64,000 nt of DNA from an uncultured Prevotellaceae bacterium (GTDB lineage: Bacteria > Bacteroidota > Bacteroidia > Bacteroidales > Bacteroidaceae): contig ONSV01000004.1 in NCBI GenBank assembly GCA_900320585.1, positions 1-64,000 on the forward strand, in the 5' to 3' direction. A program made the translations under genes and the position numbers. Under the pieces are notes generated by a model. The model was not told the origin of the DNA. It did not search any database and worked only from the letters and a program-made list of their open reading frames with translations. Numbering within the stretch: position 1 is the stretch's first letter; every line of letters starts with the position of its first letter. This document shows, piece after piece, positions 1-9,336 of the stretch.

Positions 1-741
1 CTGACGGCAAAGATCGACGTGCAGAACAAGGTGATGGTCATCACCGACAACTACAAGTATTTCGACTTTGAGCCAGGCTATTCCACCAAATACCGGCTGG
101 TGAGGTGGGTGCCCAACATCAAGATAGGCATCTACCACTACTGCATTGACGAAGCCCGTTTCGACACGGGCAGCCGCCGGCTCTATGAGATGTCGAGCAA
201 GAGCTGGAAGGAATTCACGGCGAAGTTTCCCGACTTCGAGACCCAGGTAGAGGGAGTGAGCTGGGGCCGCCGCTCGATAGGCACCTTTGGCGCCGAACGC
301 CCGGGAGAGACGGCCTTCCTCTGGCTTGACGAGCTGCAATGGGATTTCTTCACCTTCCACGACTACCACACGCTGACCACCCAGGGCAACTCGCGCATCG
401 GCGCCCAGATTCTCAACTATGGCAACATCATCATCAACCCCAAGCGGAAGGAGCTGATATTCCAGCCTTTCGATGAAGGCAGCCATTGCTACATCAGCAA
501 CACGCAGACCGACATCGCCTTCGTGCCATACAACGGCCATGCGATGGTGGGATTGATATGGGAGAAGAGCAAGCAATACGAGAGCGGCCTGCGCGAGGGA
601 GACGTCATCCTGAGCATCGACAACACCCCCATCCTTTCGTTCCAGCATTTTCTGAACTATCCGTTCATCTCGTCATACAAGCACCAGTTCAAGGTGCGTG
701 GCAGCGACGGCAGGATAAGGATTGTGGAAAGCGAGCGCTGA
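1..741 (+). CDS. Retropepsin-like aspartic protease with C-terminal PDZ domain (5' end missing)
   Basis: The frame is open from base 1, so the start lies outside the window. About 247 residues are visible. A DTGS motif (in RFDTGSRR) about 56 residues in resembles the catalytic motif of single-domain retropepsins, and the stretch GNSRIGAQIL followed by NIIINPKRKELIF resembles the closing strands of that fold. Residues from about 180 onward (MVGLIWEKSKQYESGLREGDVILSIDN) form a typical PDZ domain. Secreted or periplasmic proteins that combine an aspartyl protease with a PDZ domain are common in Bacteroidetes; their substrates are mostly unknown. A second DTG may lie upstream of the window, so it is not clear which aspartate pair is used. 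The gene converges on the OmpA-family lipoprotein gene, with a shared hairpin between them. Confidence 0.7.
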   Translation: MTAKIDVQNKVMVITDNYKYFDFEPGYSTKYRLVRWVPNIKIGIYHYCIDEARFDTGSRRLYEMSSKSWKEFTAKFPDFETQVEGVSWGRRSIGTFGAERPGETAFLWLDELQWDFFTFHDYHTLTTQGNSRIGAQILNYGNIIINPKRKELIFQPFDEGSHCYISNTQTDIAFVPYNGHAMVGLIWEKSKQYESGLREGDVILSIDNTPILSFQHFLNYPFISSYKHQFKVRGSDGRIRIVESER

Positions 742-775
742 CACGTCACCCTGCCCCATCCCTCACACAAAGAAT

Positions 776-816
776 GCTCCCCTTTTCCTTCTTTTGGCCG
801 AAAGGAAAAGGGGAGC
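776..816. terminator. Bidirectional intrinsic terminator between convergent genes
   Basis: A perfect 15-bp stem (arms 776-790 and 802-816, GCTCCCCTTTTCCTT and its complement) with an 11-base loop sits between the convergent stops at 741 and 841. The A/T-rich base of the arms suits both strands. Confidence 0.75.
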
Positions 817-840
817 AATGTGTAGGACTGTTTTCAGTAA

Positions 841-1683
841 CTATTTCTCGCCATCGGCAGGAGCCTCGTCGATGAGTTCCATGAACTGGTCGAGTTTCGG
901 GGTGATGATGATCTGTGTGCGGCGGTTGCGCTGACGGCCCACCTCGGTTTCGTTGCTGGTGAGAGGATTGTACTCTCCCCTACCACCGGCGGTGAGGCGC
1001 TTCGGGTCTACGCCGAAGTTGTTTTGCAGATACTGCACGACACTCGATGCACGCAGACAGCTGAGGTCCCAGTTGTTACGGATATTCTCGCGGGTGATGG
1101 GCACATCGTCGGTGTTGCCCTCCACGAGCACGTCGTAGTCGCTGTAGTCGACGATAATCTTGGCGATTTTGCTCAGAGTCTCCCTGGCACGGCTGTTGAT
1201 CTCATAGCTGCCGCTCTTGTAGAGCATATTGTCGGCAAGCGAGATATACACCACGCCCTTGAGCACCTGGATGTCGACCTCTTTCATCTCCTCCTTGCTA
1301 AGCGAGCGTGTGAGGTTGTTGGTGAGCACCATATTGAGCGAGTCGCTCTTGCTCTTCACCTCCACAAGGTGGCGGATATACTGGTTCGACTCATTGATTT
1401 GGTCGACCAGTTTTTCGATACTCACGTTGTTCTGACTTGCGTTGCTCAGACTCTTGTCGAGCGATTTCTGCAGACGGGCATAGTCTCTCTTGGCCTGGGC
1501 GAGCTGCTCCTCAAGGCTTTGCACACGGGCGGTGCTGGCAGCCAACTGCTCCTTGGCCTCCTGATAGTTACCCATCAACTGTCGGTTCTCCGTCTGGCAA
1601 TTGAGCAAGTCTTTCTTGCTGGCACAACTTGACATCAGCAGCACGACAGCCACCAAAGCAAGCATAAAAACATTTCTTCTCAT
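841..1683 (-). CDS. OmpA-family lipoprotein (peptidoglycan-binding)
   Basis: Outer-membrane lipoprotein of about 280 residues. The start at 1683 (MRRNVFMLAL) is preferred to the ATG at 1716 because it places a clean lipoprotein signal at the N-terminus, with lipobox LMSSC. Residues about 25-115 are charged and heptad-like (ENRQLMGNYQEAKEQL, then VQSLEEQLAQAK), which predicts a coiled coil. The C-terminal half is an OmpA/MotB domain with the peptidoglycan-contact motif NWDLSCLRA and the NRR signature near VGRQRNRRTQI. The arrangement of lipid anchor, coiled coil and OmpA domain resembles Pal-like proteins that tie the outer membrane to the cell wall. The gene is monocistronic and convergent with the upstream gene. 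Which envelope complex it serves cannot be told from sequence. Confidence 0.85.
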   Translation of the reverse strand: MRRNVFMLALVAVVLLMSSCASKKDLLNCQTENRQLMGNYQEAKEQLAASTARVQSLEEQLAQAKRDYARLQKSLDKSLSNASQNNVSIEKLVDQINESNQYIRHLVEVKSKSDSLNMVLTNNLTRSLSKEEMKEVDIQVLKGVVYISLADNMLYKSGSYEINSRARETLSKIAKIIVDYSDYDVLVEGNTDDVPITRENIRNNWDLSCLRASSVVQYLQNNFGVDPKRLTAGGRGEYNPLTSNETEVGRQRNRRTQIIITPKLDQFMELIDEAPADGEK

Positions 1684-2037
1684 GTTATTCAATCTTAATA
1701 GTAAAACTTGTGACATTAATTCATTACGCGATGTTTCAAAATCAGTCTGTAAAAGATTCGCATCCGCTCAACCACTCGCTGTTCAGGAGTTGCTGGAGTT
1801 CAGACAACAGCGCAAAACTCACCTCGAACTTGAGAAAGTCGAGCCAGTCATTGTAATAGACGAGTAAAATGTGAGAAAATTGAATGTGTTTAATCTATTT
1901 TAACCAAGTAGAGCCTCGTTTATTGATTATTAACGATTAGACCTGCAACGCCTCCAATCTCCGAAAGCAGATGACCCCTTTTAGCAGACACCACACAAAA
2001 AAAGAGGAAAAATCAAGAAAAAACGCGCAGATGTTCT

Positions 2038-2045
2038 TATATTTG
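2038..2045 (+). promoter_or_regulatory. Bacteroidetes -7 promoter box upstream of the CotH-like gene
   Basis: TATATTTG matches the TAnnTTTG box of the Bacteroidetes primary sigma factor and lies 53 bp before the ATG at 2098. No convincing TTTG -33 box is seen at 19-21 bp. The rest of 1717-2097 holds no recognisable gene. Confidence 0.45.
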
Positions 2046-2097
2046 CACTCTCTTATACAGAATTCATGTTTTTAAAGATCTGTGCGCATTGAGAAAG

Positions 2098-3534
2098 ATG
2101 ACAAGAAAACCATCATTCTACCCCATCCTGCAAGGCATTCTGCTGATTGCATTCTGCTTTCATGCCTTGTCCTCACACGCACAGACCACCAAGATGGCCG
2201 ACTCACCACGCTGGCCATTCGACATTCCCATCGACTCGCTGATTGCCACCGGACTGCCCCTTGTCTCCATCACCACGATAGACGAGGAAGAGCCCACCTG
2301 CGACTTCGTCTCCGCCCCCGAAGGAAGTCTGGGAATGAGCATCAACAACGTCACTAAGGTGCCAGGAAGGGTGATGGTCATCTTGCGGGGCGACACCGTG
2401 TTCGACAGTGGCGAGTATGAGAAAGACGTGAGCGGCATGACCATCAAGGTAAGAGGCAATTCCAGCGCCTACTCTGAGAAGCAGCCTTTCAAGATCAGAC
2501 TGCAGCAGAAGGGCGACATGCTCCGCAGGCACGACCCACGCTATGAAGACAACAACTGGGTGCTCATCTATGAGGCATCGTATACCCTCAACAACCTGCT
2601 TGCCCGCCTGGTATGCAATATGACCGAAATGGAATGGGTGCCCGATGGTGAGTATGTGAACGTGATATTCAACGGTCATTTCCGCGGTCTCTATTTCCTT
2701 TCAGAGTCTGTGGACAGGAATCCGCAAAGCAGGATCAACGTAGACAAGCAAACGGGCTACATCATCGAGCTTGATCCCTACTGGTGGAATGAAGACGTGT
2801 ATTTCGATACACAGCTCACCGAAGGCTCCCCCTACACCCGCTACACCTTCAAGTATCCCGACAGCGACGACGTCACCGAGGAGCAGATAGCCTATATCAG
2901 CGAAGAGATGACGGCCACGGAACGTTCTATCATGGACAGCACGTATGCCGAACACATCGATGTGGAGTCGTTCGTGAAATGGGCCCTCACTCACGAGATA
3001 CTGGGTACGTGGGACGCACAGGGAAGCAACACTTACCTCTCGAAATACGACAACACCCCCGAGAGCAAGATGAAACTCGGACCGCCATGGGATTTCGACA
3101 CCATCCTCCAGACCTACGGCGAGTGGTCGAACATGCACGACTCCATGCTTCTGCCCTGGTTTTGGGGTGACCCAAACGGTATGTTCACCAACAGGTTCTT
3201 CGCACGTCTGGAAGAGGTCAGGGGATGGCTTTTCGACGCTGTAGAGAGATGGGCATACGGTTTTCTCAAGACGGAAGTTGCCGCAGGCATCGACAAATCG
3301 AGGAAGTGGGACAGCCCGCGCTGGGACATCCCCTTCGTGACGGTGGCAAGCAACGTGATGACCATCTGCAATTGGTTTGAGGCAAGAAAGCAATGGGCCG
3401 GCCAAGTGGTGGGCATCAATGAGACACAAGCCGATCCATCCCACGGGTCACAGACATTCGACCTGTGGGGCAGGAAAATCAACAAGCCTTCCAAGGGGAT
3501 ATACATTTCAGAAGGGCGCAAATACGTCAGGTGA
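2098..3534 (+). CDS. Secreted CotH kinase-family protein
   Basis: The protein begins MTRKPSFYPILQG and has a hydrophobic signal peptide ending near SSHAQ, so it is exported. A TTG nine bases upstream (2089) is in frame but is a weaker start. The body matches the CotH family, atypical protein kinases found in spore coats and in many bacterial secreted proteins. Visible family motifs are MTIKVRGNSS near the N-terminus, GYIIELDPYWW, and the metal-binding motif LGPPWDFDT. The C-terminal tail (TFDLWGRKINKPSKGIYISE, then GRKYVR) has the G-R-K, P-x-K-G-I-Y-I, G-R-K pattern of Bacteroidetes C-terminal secretion/sorting tails, suggesting surface delivery by a type IX-like route. The substrate is unknown. 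About 478 residues; no operon partner. Confidence 0.82.
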   Translation: MTRKPSFYPILQGILLIAFCFHALSSHAQTTKMADSPRWPFDIPIDSLIATGLPLVSITTIDEEEPTCDFVSAPEGSLGMSINNVTKVPGRVMVILRGDTVFDSGEYEKDVSGMTIKVRGNSSAYSEKQPFKIRLQQKGDMLRRHDPRYEDNNWVLIYEASYTLNNLLARLVCNMTEMEWVPDGEYVNVIFNGHFRGLYFLSESVDRNPQSRINVDKQTGYIIELDPYWWNEDVYFDTQLTEGSPYTRYTFKYPDSDDVTEEQIAYISEEMTATERSIMDSTYAEHIDVESFVKWALTHEILGTWDAQGSNTYLSKYDNTPESKMKLGPPWDFDTILQTYGEWSNMHDSMLLPWFWGDPNGMFTNRFFARLEEVRGWLFDAVERWAYGFLKTEVAAGIDKSRKWDSPRWDIPFVTVASNVMTICNWFEARKQWAGQVVGINETQADPSHGSQTFDLWGRKINKPSKGIYISEGRKYVR

Positions 3535-3584
3535 ATTCAAAAGATCAGAACTTCTGTAACTCCTGAACTCCTAAGCAAAAAGAA

Positions 3585-3612
3585 GCCCTCGACAATCATT
3601 GTGGTCGAGGGC
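3585..3612. terminator. Hairpin terminator after the CotH-like gene
   Basis: The arms GCCCTCGAC (3585-3593) and GTCGAGGGC (3604-3612) are perfectly complementary with a 10-base loop. A T7 run appears only about 40 bases further on, so it may act with help from other factors. It lies between convergent genes. Just before it, 3551-3572 carries a remnant of the GGAGTTCAG repeat family described elsewhere. Confidence 0.55.
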
Positions 3613-3680
3613 GGTTGGTCGGAGAATTAGACTATTTGCTACCTTACGTCTAGTTTTTTTCTTAATAGGGTGAAAGAATC

Positions 3681-3971
3681 TCAGAACTGCAGAATGAGTG
3701 GATATTTTGCTATTGTGCCCGACAGCTTGATTTTCCACATTCCATAAATCTGCCTGATATTCTGTGGTAAATGATTGGAATCGCGCAAGCGTGCCAGGAT
3801 ATCCCTTAGAGGCCGACCAGGGTGCTGGTCTTCGTCGCTCAACAAACCGGCGCGGGCCAATGCGGAATTGGCCTCTATCTCGTCGATTTCATGCCTGCCC
3901 GTGCGTATCATATACTCATCGAGGCATTCCTGTAATGTTTGTAAATCGTTTGTCTTGTCCATCACTAGCAT
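3681..3971 (-). CDS. Small hypothetical protein
   Basis: An acidic/basic soluble protein of up to 96 residues with no signal peptide or membrane segment. The first half is acidic (QECLDEYMIRTGRHEIDEIE). The second half has the stretch GRPLRDILARLRDSNHLP followed by IYGMWKIKLS. I do not recognise the family. Two in-frame ATGs are possible, at 3971 and 3962 (MDKTND). The later one leaves a short leader behind a good -7 box at 3989-3996, which is the main support that this is a real gene. It lies alone between the CotH-like gene and purL and reads toward the former. No function is proposed. Confidence 0.55.
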   Translation of the reverse strand: MLVMDKTNDLQTLQECLDEYMIRTGRHEIDEIEANSALARAGLLSDEDQHPGRPLRDILARLRDSNHLPQNIRQIYGMWKIKLSGTIAKYPLILQF

Positions 3972-3988
3972 AATCTATAGGTCATGTG

Positions 3989-3996
3989 CAAATATA
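3989..3996 (-). promoter_or_regulatory. -7 promoter box for the small hypothetical gene
   Basis: On the minus strand the sequence is TATATTTG, matching TAnnTTTG, 18-27 bp before the two candidate starts. No clear -33 box. The rest of 3997-4308 is A/T-rich and carries no gene that I can see. Confidence 0.45.
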
Positions 3997-4308
3997 GGAA
4001 AAAATATCATACATTGTTCACTTCGACCTCACTTTTTGGATAAAATTAACAATTTTGCATAATATTTACTCAAAATACAACATTTTGACGCAATTTTTAA
4101 TAAATATGCGATAATTTAAAACCAAAACGTGTATTTTATACAATTATAGAAAATAGAAACAAGTGTTTAACGGTGAAAAACACTGCAACTTTAATTTTAC
4201 AAAAGCATAGGCTTGCGACACTTCGGAGCCCTGCATTTATGGAAAGGAGGAAGATGAGCAGCAACAACCATCGGTGGTTTGGTATTCGCAAAATAATCTT
4301 CGATATAT

Positions 4309-4339
4309 TTTGGATTCCGCCCGTCTTGCACTATCTTTG
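4309..4339 (+). promoter_or_regulatory. Full-consensus Bacteroidetes promoter of purL
   Basis: TTTG at 4309-4312 and TATCTTTG at 4332-4339 are separated by exactly 19 bp, the textbook -33/-7 arrangement of the Bacteroidetes housekeeping sigma factor. It lies 33 bp before the purL ATG. Confidence 0.8.
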
Positions 4340-4371
4340 CACCTAAAATAAAGAAACAAGTAACGAGACGC

Positions 4372-7300
4372 ATGATTTATTTTTTCCAAACCCCGTCAAA
4401 AAATGTCATTGCCACTGAGGTAAACCATCAGTTGTGCAAAGAAGAAATCAACAAACTATGCTGGCTTTATGGCGACGCCACATTCGTGGAAGCGACAGAA
4501 ATGGAAGGCTTCTTCGTGGGTCCGCGTCGCGAGATGGTCACACCCTGGAGTACGAACGCCGTGGAAATCACCCAGAACATGAGCATGAGCGGCATCACCC
4601 GCATTGAGGAGTATTTCCCCGTATCGAGCAAGGATGCCGACCACGACCCCATGCTTCAGCGCATGTATTCCGGTCTCGACCAACGCATTTTCACCATCAA
4701 CCACCAGCCTGAGCCCATCAAGCACGTGGAAGACCTGGAGCAATATAACGAGCAGGAAGGCCTCGCCCTCTCACCAGAGGAGATAGAGTATCTTCACAAT
4801 ATCGAGAAGCAGTTGGGCCGCCCGCTCACCGACTCCGAAATCTTCGGTTTTGCCCAGATCAACTCGGAGCACTGCCGCCACAAGATTTTCGGTGGCACCT
4901 TCATCATCGACGGCGAGGAGAAAGAGTCGTCGCTCTTTGCGATGATCAAGAAGACCACGAAAGAAAACCCCAACAAGATACTCTCCGCATACAAAGACAA
5001 CGTGGCTTTCGCGCAAGGTCCGGTAGTAGAGCAATTCGCTCCCCACGACCAATCGACCTCCGACTATTTCGAGGTAAAGGACGTGGAGAGCGTCATCTCG
5101 CTAAAAGCCGAGACCCACAATTTCCCCACTACCGTGGAGCCCTTCAATGGTGCCGCCACAGGAACGGGCGGAGAGATACGCGACCGTATGGGCGGCGGCG
5201 TAGGCTCGTGGCCCATTGCCGGTACGGCTGTCTACATGACCGCCTATCCCCGCTTGCTCGATGACGCGGGCCAGCGCGACGGCGAGCGCGACTGGGAAGA
5301 CATCCTGCCCGTAAGGCAGTGGCTCTACCAGTCGCCCGAGGACATCCTCATCAAGGCCTCGAACGGTGCTTCCGACTTCGGCAACAAGTTTGGCCAGCCC
5401 CTTATCTGCGGTTCGGTCCTCACCTTCGAGCACCAGGAGCGTGGAGAGAAATATGCCTACGACAAGGTCATCATGCTTGCCGGCGGTGTAGGCTATGGCA
5501 CGAAGCGCGACTGCCTAAAGAAAGCTCCCCAGAAAGGCAACAAGATTGTAGTGGTGGGAGGCGACAACTACCGCATCGGACTGGGTGGTGGTTCTGTGTC
5601 GTCGGTAGATACCGGACGCTACTCCAACGGCATCGAGCTGAACGCCGTTCAGCGTGCCAACCCCGAGATGCAGAAACGCGCCTACAACCTGGTGCGCGCA
5701 CTCTGCGAGGAAGACGTCAACCCCGTGGTGAGCATCCACGACCATGGTTCTGCCGGACACCTGAACTGCCTGTCGGAGCTGGTGGAGGAATGTGGCGGAG
5801 CCATCGACATGACCCGCCTTCCCATTGGCGACAAGACCCTCTCGGCCAAGGAAATCATCGCCAACGAGAGCCAGGAGCGCATGGGACTGCTCATCGACGA
5901 GAAACATATCGACCATGTGGCCCGCATCGCCGAGCGCGAGCGCGCCCCACTGTATGTGGTTGGAGAGACCACCGGCGACGCCCACTTCTCTTTTGTCCAG
6001 GGCGACGGTGTCAAGCCCTTCGACCTCGACGTGGCACAGATGTTTGGCCACTCGCCGAAGACCATCATGACCGACTCCACCGTGGAGCGCCACTACGAAG
6101 GCGTGACCTACTCGGCCAATGACATCGACCAGTATGTGGAGCGCGTGCTCCAGCTCGAGTCGGTGGCCTGCAAAGACTGGCTCACCAACAAGGTGGACCG
6201 TTCGGTGACAGGCAAGATTGCCCGGCAGCAATGCCAGGGCAAGTTGCAGTTGCCCCTCTCCGACTGTGGCGTGGTGGCCCTCGACTACCGTGGCCGGAAA
6301 GGCATTGCCACTGCCTTGGGCCATGCCCCACAGGCAGGTCTGGCCTCACCCGAGGCCGGCAGCGTGCTCTCCGTGGCCGAGTCGCTCACCAACATTGTCT
6401 GGGCTCCCCTTGCCGATGGTATGAAGAGCCTGTCGCTCTCTGCCAACTGGATGTGGCCGTGCCGGTCGCAGCAAGGCGAGGATGCCCGTCTCTACGCCGC
6501 CGTGGAAGCCCTCAGCGACTTCTGCTGCGCGCTTCACATCAACGTGCCCACGGGCAAGGACTCGCTCTCGCTGAGCCAGCAATACCCCAATGGCGAGAAA
6601 ATCATCTCTCCGGGCACCGTCATCGTGACCAGCGGCGGCGAGGTGTCCGATATCCGCAAGGTGGTGTCGCCCGTGGTGGTGAACGACAAGAACTCGTCGC
6701 TCTACCATATCGACTTCAGTTTCGACAGCCTGCGCCTCGGCGGTTCGGCCTTTGCCCAGTCGTTGGGCAAGGTAGGCGACGACGTGCCCACCGTGAAGGA
6801 AGCCCAGTATTTCGCCGACTGCTTCGACGCCATCCAGCAGATGATCAAGAAGGGATGGATCATGGCCGGCCACGACATCAGCGCCGGCGGCCTGATTACC
6901 ACCCTGCTCGAGATGTGCTTCGCCAATCCCACCGGCGGCATGAACATCAACCTCTACAACCTGGGCGACGACGACATCGTGCGCCTGCTCTTCGCCGAGA
7001 ATCCAGGCGTGGTGATACAGGTGAGCGACAAGTACAAGTTCGAGATGCGCGAGCTGCTCGAAGACCTTGGCGTGGGCTTTGCCAAGATAGGCTATCCCAC
7101 ACCAGGCGAGCGCGTGATCAACGTGAAGAAAGACGGATGGGAGCACACCTTCGACATCGACCATCTGCGCGACGTGTGGTACAAGACCTCCTACCTGCTC
7201 GACCGCAAGCAGAGCCGCAACCAGCGTGCCAGGATGCGTTTCGAGAACTACAAGCACCAACCCCTGGAGATGAAGTTTGGCAAGAATTTCCAAGGCAAGC

Positions 7301-8097
7301 TGAAGAACTATTACCTGAGTGCCGACCGCCGCAAGGCCAGTGGCGTGAAGGCCGCCATCATCCGCGAGAAAGGCACCAATGGCGAGCGCGAGATGGCCTA
7401 CTCGCTCTATCTTGCCGGTTTCGACGTGAAAGACGTGATGATGACCGACCTCATCAGTGGGCGCGAGACCCTCGACGACATCTCGATGATCGTGTTCTGC
7501 GGAGGATTCTCCAACAGCGACGTGCTGGGCAGCGCCAAGGGATGGGCAGGCGCGTTCCTCTTCAACCCCAAGGCCAAGGAAGCCCTCGACAAGTTCTATG
7601 CCCGCAAGGACACCCTCTCGCTTGGCATCTGCAATGGTTGCCAGCTGATGGTGGAGCTCAACCTCATCAATCCCGAGCACGAGCAGCGCACCCGCATGCT
7701 GCACAACGACTCGCGGAAATTCGAGAGCAATTTCGTGAACCTCACCATTCCGCAGAACGACAGCGTGATGCTGGGCTCGCTCAGCGGCAACCGCCTGGGC
7801 ATCTGGGTGGCTCACGGCGAGGGCAAGTTCTCGCTGCCCGAGGACGAGAGCCGCTACCACATCGTGGCCAAGTATTCGTACGACGCCTATCCCGGCAACC
7901 CCAATGGTTCGGACTACAGCGTGGCCGGCATCTGCAGTGCCGACGGCCGTCATCTGGCCATGATGCCCCACCTGGAGCGCGCCATCTTCCCCTGGCAGAA
8001 CGGCTGGTATCCTGCCGAGCGCCAGAACGACGAGGTGACACCATGGATTGAGGCGTTTGTCAATGCCCGCCGCTGGATAGAGCAACACACCAAGTGA
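4372..8097 (+). CDS. purL: Phosphoribosylformylglycinamidine synthase, large single-chain type
   Basis: Catalyses the fourth step of de novo purine synthesis: FGAR, glutamine and ATP give FGAM. At 1241 residues this is the long PurL form, in which an N-terminal PurS-like domain, the two-fold repeated synthase core and a glutamine amidotransferase domain are fused. Visible motifs include INSEHCRHKIFGG (about residue 165), LKAETHNFPTTVEPFNGAATG (substrate and ATP site), HDHGSAGHLNC, GHDISAGGLITTLLEM in the second half, and the amidotransferase nucleophile elbow LGICNGCQLM (cysteine near residue 1088), with a His-Glu pair expected in the MMPHLERAIFPWQ region. The start at 4372 gives MIYFFQTPS, the usual Bacteroidales N-terminus. 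The stop overlaps the next ATG by one base, suggesting translational coupling to the transporter pair, although no functional link is evident. Confidence 0.97.
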   Translation: MIYFFQTPSKNVIATEVNHQLCKEEINKLCWLYGDATFVEATEMEGFFVGPRREMVTPWSTNAVEITQNMSMSGITRIEEYFPVSSKDADHDPMLQRMYSGLDQRIFTINHQPEPIKHVEDLEQYNEQEGLALSPEEIEYLHNIEKQLGRPLTDSEIFGFAQINSEHCRHKIFGGTFIIDGEEKESSLFAMIKKTTKENPNKILSAYKDNVAFAQGPVVEQFAPHDQSTSDYFEVKDVESVISLKAETHNFPTTVEPFNGAATGTGGEIRDRMGGGVGSWPIAGTAVYMTAYPRLLDDAGQRDGERDWEDILPVRQWLYQSPEDILIKASNGASDFGNKFGQPLICGSVLTFEHQERGEKYAYDKVIMLAGGVGYGTKRDCLKKAPQKGNKIVVVGGDNYRIGLGGGSVSSVDTGRYSNGIELNAVQRANPEMQKRAYNLVRALCEEDVNPVVSIHDHGSAGHLNCLSELVEECGGAIDMTRLPIGDKTLSAKEIIANESQERMGLLIDEKHIDHVARIAERERAPLYVVGETTGDAHFSFVQGDGVKPFDLDVAQMFGHSPKTIMTDSTVERHYEGVTYSANDIDQYVERVLQLESVACKDWLTNKVDRSVTGKIARQQCQGKLQLPLSDCGVVALDYRGRKGIATALGHAPQAGLASPEAGSVLSVAESLTNIVWAPLADGMKSLSLSANWMWPCRSQQGEDARLYAAVEALSDFCCALHINVPTGKDSLSLSQQYPNGEKIISPGTVIVTSGGEVSDIRKVVSPVVVNDKNSSLYHIDFSFDSLRLGGSAFAQSLGKVGDDVPTVKEAQYFADCFDAIQQMIKKGWIMAGHDISAGGLITTLLEMCFANPTGGMNINLYNLGDDDIVRLLFAENPGVVIQVSDKYKFEMRELLEDLGVGFAKIGYPTPGERVINVKKDGWEHTFDIDHLRDVWYKTSYLLDRKQSRNQRARMRFENYKHQPLEMKFGKNFQGKLKNYYLSADRRKASGVKAAIIREKGTNGEREMAYSLYLAGFDVKDVMMTDLISGRETLDDISMIVFCGGFSNSDVLGSAKGWAGAFLFNPKAKEALDKFYARKDTLSLGICNGCQLMVELNLINPEHEQRTRMLHNDSRKFESNFVNLTIPQNDSVMLGSLSGNRLGIWVAHGEGKFSLPEDESRYHIVAKYSYDAYPGNPNGSDYSVAGICSADGRHLAMMPHLERAIFPWQNGWYPAERQNDEVTPWIEAFVNARRWIEQHTK

Positions 8098-8645
8098 TGG
8101 CACGGAGTATCTACTGGCAACTGTTCAGCGACTTCTTCAAGATTGGCGCATTCACCCTCGGGGGTGGATACGCCATGATACCCATTATCCAGAGCGAGGT
8201 AGTGGACCGCCGTCGCTGGCTCAAGCAAGAGGAGTTCCTCGACATCATCGCCATCGCGCAGAGTTGTCCCGGCGTCTTTGCCATCAACATGAGCGTGTTC
8301 ATCGGATACAAGCTGCGCAAGTTGCCAGGAGCCCTTTGCGCCGCCTTTGGCACCACCCTCCCCTCGTTCACCATCATCCTCCTGATAGCCATGTTCTTCT
8401 CCCGTTTCCAGGACAATCCCGTGGTGGAGAGCATTTTCAAAGGCATCCGTCCGGCGGTGGTGGCACTGATAGCAGCTCCCACGTTCACCTTGGCCAAGAG
8501 TGCCAAGATCACCCTTTCCAACTGCTGGATACCCATTGGCAGCGCACTGGCGATATACCTGATGGGCGTGAACCCCGTGTTCATCATCCTGGCAGCCGGA
8601 TTTGGTGGTTATCTCTATGGCAAATACGTAAGTCCCACAGAATGA
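8097..8645 (+). CDS. Chromate transporter family protein, first half-size subunit
   Basis: A membrane protein of 182 residues from the CHR family in its short (single-domain) form. It begins at ATG 8097, sharing one base with the purL stop; a GTG three bases earlier is less likely. The N-terminal FFKIGAFTLGGGYAMIPII motif and PGVFAINMSVFIGYKLR, about five to six hydrophobic segments, and GIRPAVVALI are typical. Short CHR proteins usually occur as adjacent pairs that assemble into one transporter with opposite topologies, as seen here with the overlapping downstream gene. Substrate is annotated by family name only; in anaerobic gut bacteria the natural anion, possibly sulfate or another oxyanion, is not established. 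Confidence 0.9.
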   Translation: MARSIYWQLFSDFFKIGAFTLGGGYAMIPIIQSEVVDRRRWLKQEEFLDIIAIAQSCPGVFAINMSVFIGYKLRKLPGALCAAFGTTLPSFTIILLIAMFFSRFQDNPVVESIFKGIRPAVVALIAAPTFTLAKSAKITLSNCWIPIGSALAIYLMGVNPVFIILAAGFGGYLYGKYVSPTE

Positions 8646-9220
8646 TGATATTCCTGCAACTCTTCATCACGTTTTTCGAGATCGGCCTCTTCGGTTTTGG
8701 CGGAGGATACGGCATGCTCTCGCTGATACAGACCGAGGTGGTGCACAACCATGCCTGGATGTCGTCGGCACAGTTCACCAACATCGTGGCCATCAGCCAG
8801 ATGACCCCTGGCCCCATCGGCATCAACTCGGCCACCTATTGTGGCTATACGGCTGTGAAGAACGCCCAAATGGGCGAGACGATGGCCATGCTTGGCAGTT
8901 GCACCGCCACGTTTGCCCTCGTGCTGCCCTCGTTCATCCTCATGATTCTCATCGCCAAGATGTTTCTGAAATACATGGACACCCCTGTGGTGAAGAGCAT
9001 CTTCAATGGTCTGCGCCCCGCCGTGGTGGGTCTGCTGGCCGCAGCAGCCCTGCTGCTCATGGACAAGGAGAATTTCTCGCGGTGGGATCTGAATCCCTGG
9101 CATTTCTGCATCAGCGTGGCCCTTTTCATCGCTACCTTCGTAGGCACCCGCACCTTTCGCATCAACCCCATCCTCATGATATGCTTCGCAGGCTTTGCCG
9201 GCCTTCTGCTGCTCTACTGA
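8642..9220 (+). CDS. Chromate transporter family protein, second half-size subunit
   Basis: This second CHR-family half protein (192 residues) starts at ATG 8642 inside an ATGA overlap with the stop of its partner; another ATG directly follows at 8645. The motif FFEIGLFGFGGGYGMLSLI mirrors the partner's N-terminus, as do PGPIGINSATYCGY and GLRPAVVGLLAAAALLL. The tight overlap indicates co-translation and a heteromeric carrier. A strong hairpin follows 13 bases after the stop, ending the purL-chr-chr transcription unit. Confidence 0.9.
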   Translation: MMIFLQLFITFFEIGLFGFGGGYGMLSLIQTEVVHNHAWMSSAQFTNIVAISQMTPGPIGINSATYCGYTAVKNAQMGETMAMLGSCTATFALVLPSFILMILIAKMFLKYMDTPVVKSIFNGLRPAVVGLLAAAALLLMDKENFSRWDLNPWHFCISVALFIATFVGTRTFRINPILMICFAGFAGLLLLY

Positions 9221-9233
9221 TAAGACAAAAGCA

Positions 9234-9268
9234 ATGAGTGGGTGTCAAATAATTCGACACCCACTCAT
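9234..9268 (+). terminator. Intrinsic terminator of the purL-chromate transporter unit
   Basis: A perfect 13-bp stem, ATGAGTGGGTGTC (9234-9246) with its complement at 9256-9268, and a 9-base loop. It closes the three-gene unit before the GH43 gene. Confidence 0.75.
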
Positions 9269-9336
9269 CCACATCTACATATTCACACACTCTATAAACA
9301 AACACATTACCTCACCCTCTACAAAAACAAATTGCC

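Noticed and set aside
1717..2037. Possible small gene or tRNA between the OmpA-family and CotH-like genes
   Set aside because: No frame with a plausible start and composition, and no tRNA cloverleaf visible; treated as plain intergenic DNA.
2089..2097. TTG start three codons upstream for the CotH-like protein
   Set aside because: The ATG at 2098 gives a proper signal peptide, and TTG starts are rare.
6231..8051. 606-codon frame overlapping purL in another frame of the same strand
   Set aside because: Composition is Arg/Pro/Gln-rich nonsense; purL is conserved through the whole stretch.
6346..8103. Long open frame of 585 codons on the strand opposite purL
   Set aside because: It is a mirror of the G+C-biased codons of purL; the product is rich in His/Val/Gly with no domain.
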